Shown here in pieces: positions 60,101 to 64,000 of a stretch of 64,000 nucleotides of DNA. The stretch comes from Balneola sp. (GTDB taxonomy: Bacteria; Bacteroidota; Rhodothermia; Balneolales; Balneolaceae), in the NCBI GenBank assembly GCA_002696035.1, contig NZQV01000026.1, positions 434,001 to 498,000 on the forward strand, read 5' to 3'. The stretch's first letter is position 1. Each line of letters opens with the position of its first letter. Below the pieces are notes generated by a model. The model was not told the DNA's origin. It searched no databases and was given only the letters and a program-made list of their open reading frames with translations. The position numbers were made by a program, and so were the translations under genes.

Positions 60101-62149
60101 AGTCTTCCTAATAAAACTTTCTCAGTATCCGGAGAGTTGATAACCCCGATTCCGAGCCGTCCATCTCTTTTATCTCCTCAGAATAATGCTGAAAGTGTAG
60201 CGGTAGATATAGACTTCCTGTGGGAGCCGGTGAGTTCGGCTGAAAGCTACGACTTTGAGTTCCGGTCGGCAGAGGGGGAGATAGAACTGGCTGAAGAAGT
60301 AGGAGATTCGGAATACCTTAATGCTCCACTAGAAAATAATACGTCATATTCCTGGAGAGTTCGTGCGGTGAATGAGTTTGGAAAAAGCGAATGGTCCGAC
60401 TCATTCAGCTTTACAACGATTCCCCTGGTTCCCGGCAAGGTACTGCAAAAAAGCCCGGATTCTTCAGCAACAGGTATTTCAACAAGTCCTGAACTGACAT
60501 GGCAGGCAGATGAAGACGCGACTTCATATCGCGTTCAAGTAGCAGTAGATGAGCAATATGAGGATATCGTTTTTGCCTCTTCCGATATTGAAGAAGGTCA
60601 AATTCAAATAGTAGGGCTCAAAGCAGCACAAGGTTATTTTTGGCGTGTCCGTGCTTCTAACGTTGCGGGAACCGGAGAATGGTCAGAATCGTGGTCCTTC
60701 ACCACCAGCGCTATTGGTACGCCTGAACTGCACTATCCGAAACGTGAACAGGTGAATATCCCAACCGACACCACGCTTGTCTGGCAGCTGGCAGCAAATG
60801 CAGAATCCTACACAGTACAGGTTTCCAAAGATTCGGATTTTAAAACGAAGGCGGAAATAAGCGGGCTCACCGATACCACCTTCACTCCGGATTTTCTGGA
60901 AAAAAATTCAACCTATTTTTGGCGGGTGAGGTCAGTTAGCCCGGATTTCGAAAGTGGGTGGTCGGCCGTTGGTAAATTCTCCACGGTTTTTGATAAGCCA
61001 TCGGTTCCTGATTTGCTTTCACCGGCAGATGAAGCAGCCCAAATTCCGGATGCCTTTACAGTTAAATGGACCGCCGCAGATCTCGCAATTTCTTACCAGC
61101 TTCAGATATCAGAATCACTCGATTTTGAGTCTGCCGTTTTTGATAGTGCGGGTGTTACTGGGACCTCATTTTCAGTGCAGGATACTCTTGCAAGGGGCAC
61201 TCAGTATTTCTGGCGAGTTCGGGCATTGAACCCGAGTAGTAACGGCGATTGGTCTGAAGTTAATACCTTTCAAACTATACAGGAAGTCCCAAACCGTCCG
61301 GTGCTGTTGGCACCTGCCGATAGCCTGACCAATACTCCGAACAGCCTTGTATTTAAATGGAGATCTGCCGGAGACGACGCAACCTATCAGTTCCAGCTGG
61401 GCGAAAGCGATCGGTTCACCCAAAAATTTGATACGGTTGGAATGGCAGATACAGCCCTTACTATCACCAACTTGAAATTCAATAAAACCTACTACTGGAG
61501 GGTTCGTGCGAGTAATGATGGAGGAGAAAGTGTTTGGAGTAAAGCAAAATTATTCAGGACCATCATTGAGGCTCCTGGGGATGTTACAATTGTTCAGCCT
61601 CTGAGTAATGATATGATCCACCCGCTGGAAAATCGGTTTGTGTGGTCACGGGCAGAGCGGGCTTCAACCTACCGGATCCAGCTAAGTACGGATGCGAATT
61701 TCGATAGCCTGACCGTAGATACCGTTGACGTTACAGCTCAAAAGATCGAGAATGTCCGGCTTCAAAAAGAGTCTGCCTATTACTGGCGGGTTCAGGGGGT
61801 GAACCGAGGCGGTGCAGGCGAGTGGAGCGAAGTTCAGGAAATTGAAACAGAATTCATTACCAGTATTGAGGAATCCGGGAAGCCGGTGGAATTTGCGCTT
61901 CTTCAAAATTATCCAAATCCCTTCAATCCAACCACTACCATTATGTATGCGCTGCCACGCGCCAGTGAGGTGCGGTTGGAGGTGTTCAACATCACGGGAC
62001 AAAAAGTGGCTACCCTCGTAGATAAACGCCAATCGGCCGGCTACCACAGCGTGCCATTTGATGCTGGGAATTTATCAAGTGGTTTATATCTCTACCGAAT
62101 TAAAGCGGGCAATTTTGTGCAGGTTAAAAAATTGACGCTGATCAAATAA
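57170..62149 (+). CDS. Very large secreted GH13 alpha-amylase-like protein with FN3-type repeats and T9SS sorting domain
   Basis: 1659 residues. N-terminal signal (ending TAWAQ at about 49). Starch-type beta-sandwich domains to about 385 ([22 protein letters not shown] is a CBM48-like stretch, here cut by charge). GH13 catalytic barrel about 410-860: region I DAVYNHS, region [12 protein letters not shown] (nucleophile D581), region III LILEHL (acid E627), region [11 protein letters not shown] (D687). After a conserved C-terminal domain come an Ig-like HYDIN/choice-of-anchor domain ([17 protein letters not shown]), six fibronectin type III-like repeats of about 95 residues each (about 1000-1570), then the sorting domain with [15 protein letters not shown]. 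An extracellular starch or maltodextrin degrader. A LacI-type operator overlaps the promoter. Confidence 0.93.
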   Translation: MRNVSGYNLMKHISESVLHKRCGYKLNLFRWVLLLSVALMGFNNTAWAQVSSDPVFPTEGQALTIYFDATEGNAGLEGFTEEVYVHTGVITDESTEGDLTDWKYVIAEWEQNIPKAKLTRIDTDLYQLTISDIREYYGVPEGEEILKLAMVFRSSNGELEGKGENGTDLFIDLYKPGVHVRFQNPMKETTVLNLNESLGIEVAGAAIGSSLASIQLFEDGTEVASSNETSLSYTATASSTGLAELMAVSSNTSGIRDTAYTYYLVPDEVQDMPRPGGVTEGIHYNSADPTKVTLSLLAPYKNRVYVIGEFNDWQVRPEYQMKRDVRGNQEIYWWIEIDGLEPGKEYAFQYLVDESIRIADPYSEKVLHPDDAWINEDAEAYPGLKPYPNGKTTEYVSVLQTNKPEFNWTDDDWTRPDKEDLVIYELLVRDFSENHDFATVIDSLDYLERLGVNAIELLPVNEFEGNQSWGYNPAFYFAPDRYYGPSKDLKRLVNEAHNRGIAVILDAVYNHSFGQSPMVRLYNEGNYGAPTSQNIWFNTTARHPFNVGYDFDHESIYTQRFIDRVNKYWLEEYHIDGYRYDLSKGFTQNFSGDVGAWNQYDQSRVNLLTRMKDKVREYDPDAYLILEHLGNNDEEKVLADNGFMLWGIMHNEFKEATLGFDGNLDRTSYQTRDWNDPHLVGYMESHDEERIMVELENYGNSVGGYSTKNEKTALNRMKLAHAFLFTIPGPKMIWQFGELGYDYSINYCTDGTVNPDCRTGDKPIRWDYRDDPDRYRLYRTMSELIKLKTSQPAFSTNDFALDVGGKQKRILLRSANDVQLLGNFDVVSSTVQPYVHNSGSGKWWYEYFSGDSLQISESSPPSLNLEPGEFRLYSTQKMGQAAPGLLNERLPKISLSSGALNFQEVQGEGTTPYEKTFTITNSGSASLVITDIISFSSTFSVSPTSATVDAGEDLILTVSFNPTSIGSYNDTFTIESVSLPNKTFSVSGELITPIPSRPSLLSPQNNAESVAVDIDFLWEPVSSAESYDFEFRSAEGEIELAEEVGDSEYLNAPLENNTSYSWRVRAVNEFGKSEWSDSFSFTTIPLVPGKVLQKSPDSSATGISTSPELTWQADEDATSYRVQVAVDEQYEDIVFASSDIEEGQIQIVGLKAAQGYFWRVRASNVAGTGEWSESWSFTTSAIGTPELHYPKREQVNIPTDTTLVWQLAANAESYTVQVSKDSDFKTKAEISGLTDTTFTPDFLEKNSTYFWRVRSVSPDFESGWSAVGKFSTVFDKPSVPDLLSPADEAAQIPDAFTVKWTAADLAISYQLQISESLDFESAVFDSAGVTGTSFSVQDTLARGTQYFWRVRALNPSSNGDWSEVNTFQTIQEVPNRPVLLAPADSLTNTPNSLVFKWRSAGDDATYQFQLGESDRFTQKFDTVGMADTALTITNLKFNKTYYWRVRASNDGGESVWSKAKLFRTIIEAPGDVTIVQPLSNDMIHPLENRFVWSRAERASTYRIQLSTDANFDSLTVDTVDVTAQKIENVRLQKESAYYWRVQGVNRGGAGEWSEVQEIETEFITSIEESGKPVEFALLQNYPNPFNPTTTIMYALPRASEVRLEVFNITGQKVATLVDKRQSAGYHSVPFDAGNLSSGLYLYRIKAGNFVQVKKLTLIK

Positions 62150-62153
62150 AACT

Positions 62154-64000
62154 ATGCGGAGTCTAAAAATGAAGTACATGAAATCTATATTTTTTCTTTT
62201 GTTGGGAGTGATACTCATGCCGGGGCAGGTGATGGGGCAGGAAATTTATGAACCTGAAGGAGTAAACATGCCCGGTCAATGGAATGGGTGGACAAATTCT
62301 AATGACCCTGCTGTAATGGGAAATTTTAGAATGGATAAGCGGTCATTTGGGCAGGGTCAATATATTTCCACCTTGCACATTGCTTCATCTGGCGGAGATG
62401 CAACAGCGGGTACTTATCAATGGCTTTTCACTAGTGGTCCGGATGATAATTTGTATGCAAATAAATGGGCAAACGCCAACCCGATAAATATAGATGGAAT
62501 ATCATCTATGGTTTACCAAGGTGGAACGGATAATTCAATCACCGTGGAAGATGGTTTTCACTACACATTTATTTTAGACGATAACATTTTAAATTATGAT
62601 GGATATAATGATTTAGAAGCAGCCGTTTTCAAAACCAGCGCATCCCCGGTTAGCATTACGTCGGTAAGTGGGGTTCCAGCTTCTGTAGTTACGGAGAACC
62701 AACCTGTGACCATAAATGTGGAATTGGATAAAGCCAAGTCGCCCGAGGAGAAAATTTATCTGCGGTATTCCACAGATAGTTTTGCGACAACTGCAGCGAT
62801 AGAGATCACGGACTTCGCGGGTGGAACTTCCGGAACAGCTCAAATTCCCGGGCAGCCCAAAAATGCCGCAGTAGAATTTTATGTTCTATCCACAACCATC
62901 GATGCCTCAAGCTGGAATGGGAAAGCCGATCTGGCCACCATTAGTTTTGAAAACAACGGTGGCGAGAATTACACCTATTTTTATGAAGCAGATATAACGC
63001 CTCTCAATAGTGCAGATAATGTCTCCAGGACTCCGCAGATCAGCTGGTATGAAGTCGATAATTTAGTTGGCCATGATTTTCAGCTGGATAACGACAGTGA
63101 TTTTTCGAGTCCCGTCATAGATGTAGCTGATAGCGCAGGGACATCCGAAAACAGCTATACCGTAAGTTCTCCACTCGATGTTTACACTCGCTATTACTGG
63201 CGTTTCAGGGGGGATACGGCTTCAACCTGGTCCAATACCTTTAATTTCAGAACCGAATCGGGAGTTACCTTTGGGAATGTTCAGTTTCCGGCCTCGCATG
63301 TAATGAATGAAGGAGAAAATCTGACGGTTTACGGCCAGCTTTTTGTGCCTGGCGTTACCATAAATGAAAATGAAAGCGCTGATATTTCCGCATGGCTTGG
63401 GGTGAATGATACCGAAGAAGATCCTGCAAATTGGGTGGAAGCAAGCTGGAGTTCAGCAAGCTTCAATACCACATCAACCACTGCAGGAAATAATGATGAA
63501 TATGAGTTGGGCATCGGTTCTGGCCTGTCTCCGGGGACCTACTATTACGCCTACCGTTACCAATATAAAACTCAGGATTACGCCTATGGTGTGATCGATG
63601 GATTTTGGGCTGATACCAATCAAACCCTTGGAAAGCTCGTAATTTTGGATGTCCCCGAGTTATCGGCTCCGGCAGATAATGCTTCGGATGTGGCACTTCA
63701 ACCCCAGCTCAGCTGGTCAACAACCGACGCAAATATCAGTGAATACAATCTTCAGATCTCCGAAAGTTCTGCCTTTGGAACAACAGTGGTTGACGAACAA
63801 GATCTGCCTTCCGCTTCTACAACATATGATGTGGCATCCGGCGCTCTGAATCATGAAACCACTTATTATTGGAGAGTGCGTTCAGAATATGACACCACCG
63901 CGAGTGGCTGGTCTGCTCCGGCTTCCTTTACGACCATTCAGGACGTTCCGGCAAAGGTCGCACTGACAAGCCCTGCTGATGCGGCTGAAGGAACGTCTCG
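62154..64000 (+). CDS. Secreted FN3-repeat protein following the alpha-amylase (3' end cut by window edge)
   Basis: 615 codons are visible and the frame is still open at 64000. It starts 4 nt after the amylase stop (ATG 62154; other ATGs at 62169 and 62178), so it is co-transcribed. Signal peptide ending VMGQ near residue 29. The first domain (YEPEGVNMPGQWNGWTNSNDP, NIDGISSMVYQGG) has the look of a starch-binding or SusE-like N-terminal module. Bacterial Ig/fibronectin-type repeats follow, with the last ones (LSAPADNASDVALQP, HETTYYWRVRSEYD) closely like those of the amylase. It is probably a surface glycan-binding partner of the amylase, with a sorting domain outside the window. Confidence 0.85.
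   Translation, partial: MRSLKMKYMKSIFFLLLGVILMPGQVMGQEIYEPEGVNMPGQWNGWTNSNDPAVMGNFRMDKRSFGQGQYISTLHIASSGGDATAGTYQWLFTSGPDDNLYANKWANANPINIDGISSMVYQGGTDNSITVEDGFHYTFILDDNILNYDGYNDLEAAVFKTSASPVSITSVSGVPASVVTENQPVTINVELDKAKSPEEKIYLRYSTDSFATTAAIEITDFAGGTSGTAQIPGQPKNAAVEFYVLSTTIDASSWNGKADLATISFENNGGENYTYFYEADITPLNSADNVSRTPQISWYEVDNLVGHDFQLDNDSDFSSPVIDVADSAGTSENSYTVSSPLDVYTRYYWRFRGDTASTWSNTFNFRTESGVTFGNVQFPASHVMNEGENLTVYGQLFVPGVTINENESADISAWLGVNDTEEDPANWVEASWSSASFNTTSTTAGNNDEYELGIGSGLSPGTYYYAYRYQYKTQDYAYGVIDGFWADTNQTLGKLVILDVPELSAPADNASDVALQPQLSWSTTDANISEYNLQISESSAFGTTVVDEQDLPSASTTYDVASGALNHETTYYWRVRSEYDTTASGWSAPASFTTIQDVPAKVALTSPADAAEGTS

Overview
The window reads as a piece of chromosome from a marine or saline-type member of the Bacteroidota/Balneolota lineage (Gracilimonas/Balneola-like). 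This is inferred from the repeated C-terminal sorting domain with the [11 protein letters not shown] motif, a PorX regulator of type IX secretion, Bacteroidota-style lipoproteins and a moderate G+C content. No rRNA, tRNA, CRISPR array or prophage was seen. The left edge cuts a GH67 alpha-glucuronidase and the right edge cuts a secreted fibronectin-repeat protein.

Layout. 1-11.2 kb: a glucuronate/xylan gene pair, a secreted PQQ-type sugar dehydrogenase, an HtrA lipoprotein protease, an orphan response regulator, NrnA, thiamine pyrophosphokinase, a PnuC-family vitamin transporter and small accessory proteins. 11.2-16.7 kb: a chromosomal integron that reads leftward from an IntI integrase on the plus strand. 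It has an attI junction, four gene cassettes and a decayed fifth. Three attC sites are about 124 bp long and near-identical, and the first is 128 bp and different. The cassettes carry an unknown secreted protein, a large type IX secretion cargo protein, a ParE/RelE toxin-antitoxin pair and a VapB/PIN pair whose PIN gene has an in-frame stop. 16.7-22.2 kb: a small GIY-YIG nuclease gene bracketed by copies of a palindromic dispersed repeat, then tsaE, a repeat-rich gene desert, porX and a ComEA-like protein.

22.2-35.6 kb: an alpha/beta hydrolase, an RluA-type pseudouridine synthase, TrhO, a secreted HExxH metalloprotease-like T9SS cargo, an M48 protease paired with a CHASE2 nucleotide cyclase, an AI-2E-family permease, a flavin reductase, an AbrB/PIN toxin-antitoxin pair and PolX. 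36-40 kb: a copper module (CopZ, CopA, a DUF411 protein). 40.5-44 kb: a short-chain dehydrogenase, a GroES-like/YitT pair, a metallo-beta-lactamase-fold protein and a tiny zinc-ribbon protein. 44-57 kb: a TamB/TamA pair, an M14 peptidase lipoprotein, fumarylacetoacetase, a tandem of HU-type proteins (the second membrane-anchored with a LysM-like tail), HemW and a gamma carbonic anhydrase. 57-64 kb: a very large secreted GH13 alpha-amylase with six fibronectin-type repeats and a sorting domain, preceded by a perfect LacI-type operator, followed by a related secreted protein.

How it fits together. The secreted proteins share one sorting signal, and the PorX encoded here is the type of regulator that controls their export. 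Intergenic space is heavily colonised by several families of palindromic repeats. Some sit exactly between convergent genes, where they probably act as two-way terminators. The best candidate for an undescribed system is the integron, whose cassettes include type IX secretion cargo. Second is the GIY-YIG gene framed by the dispersed repeat.
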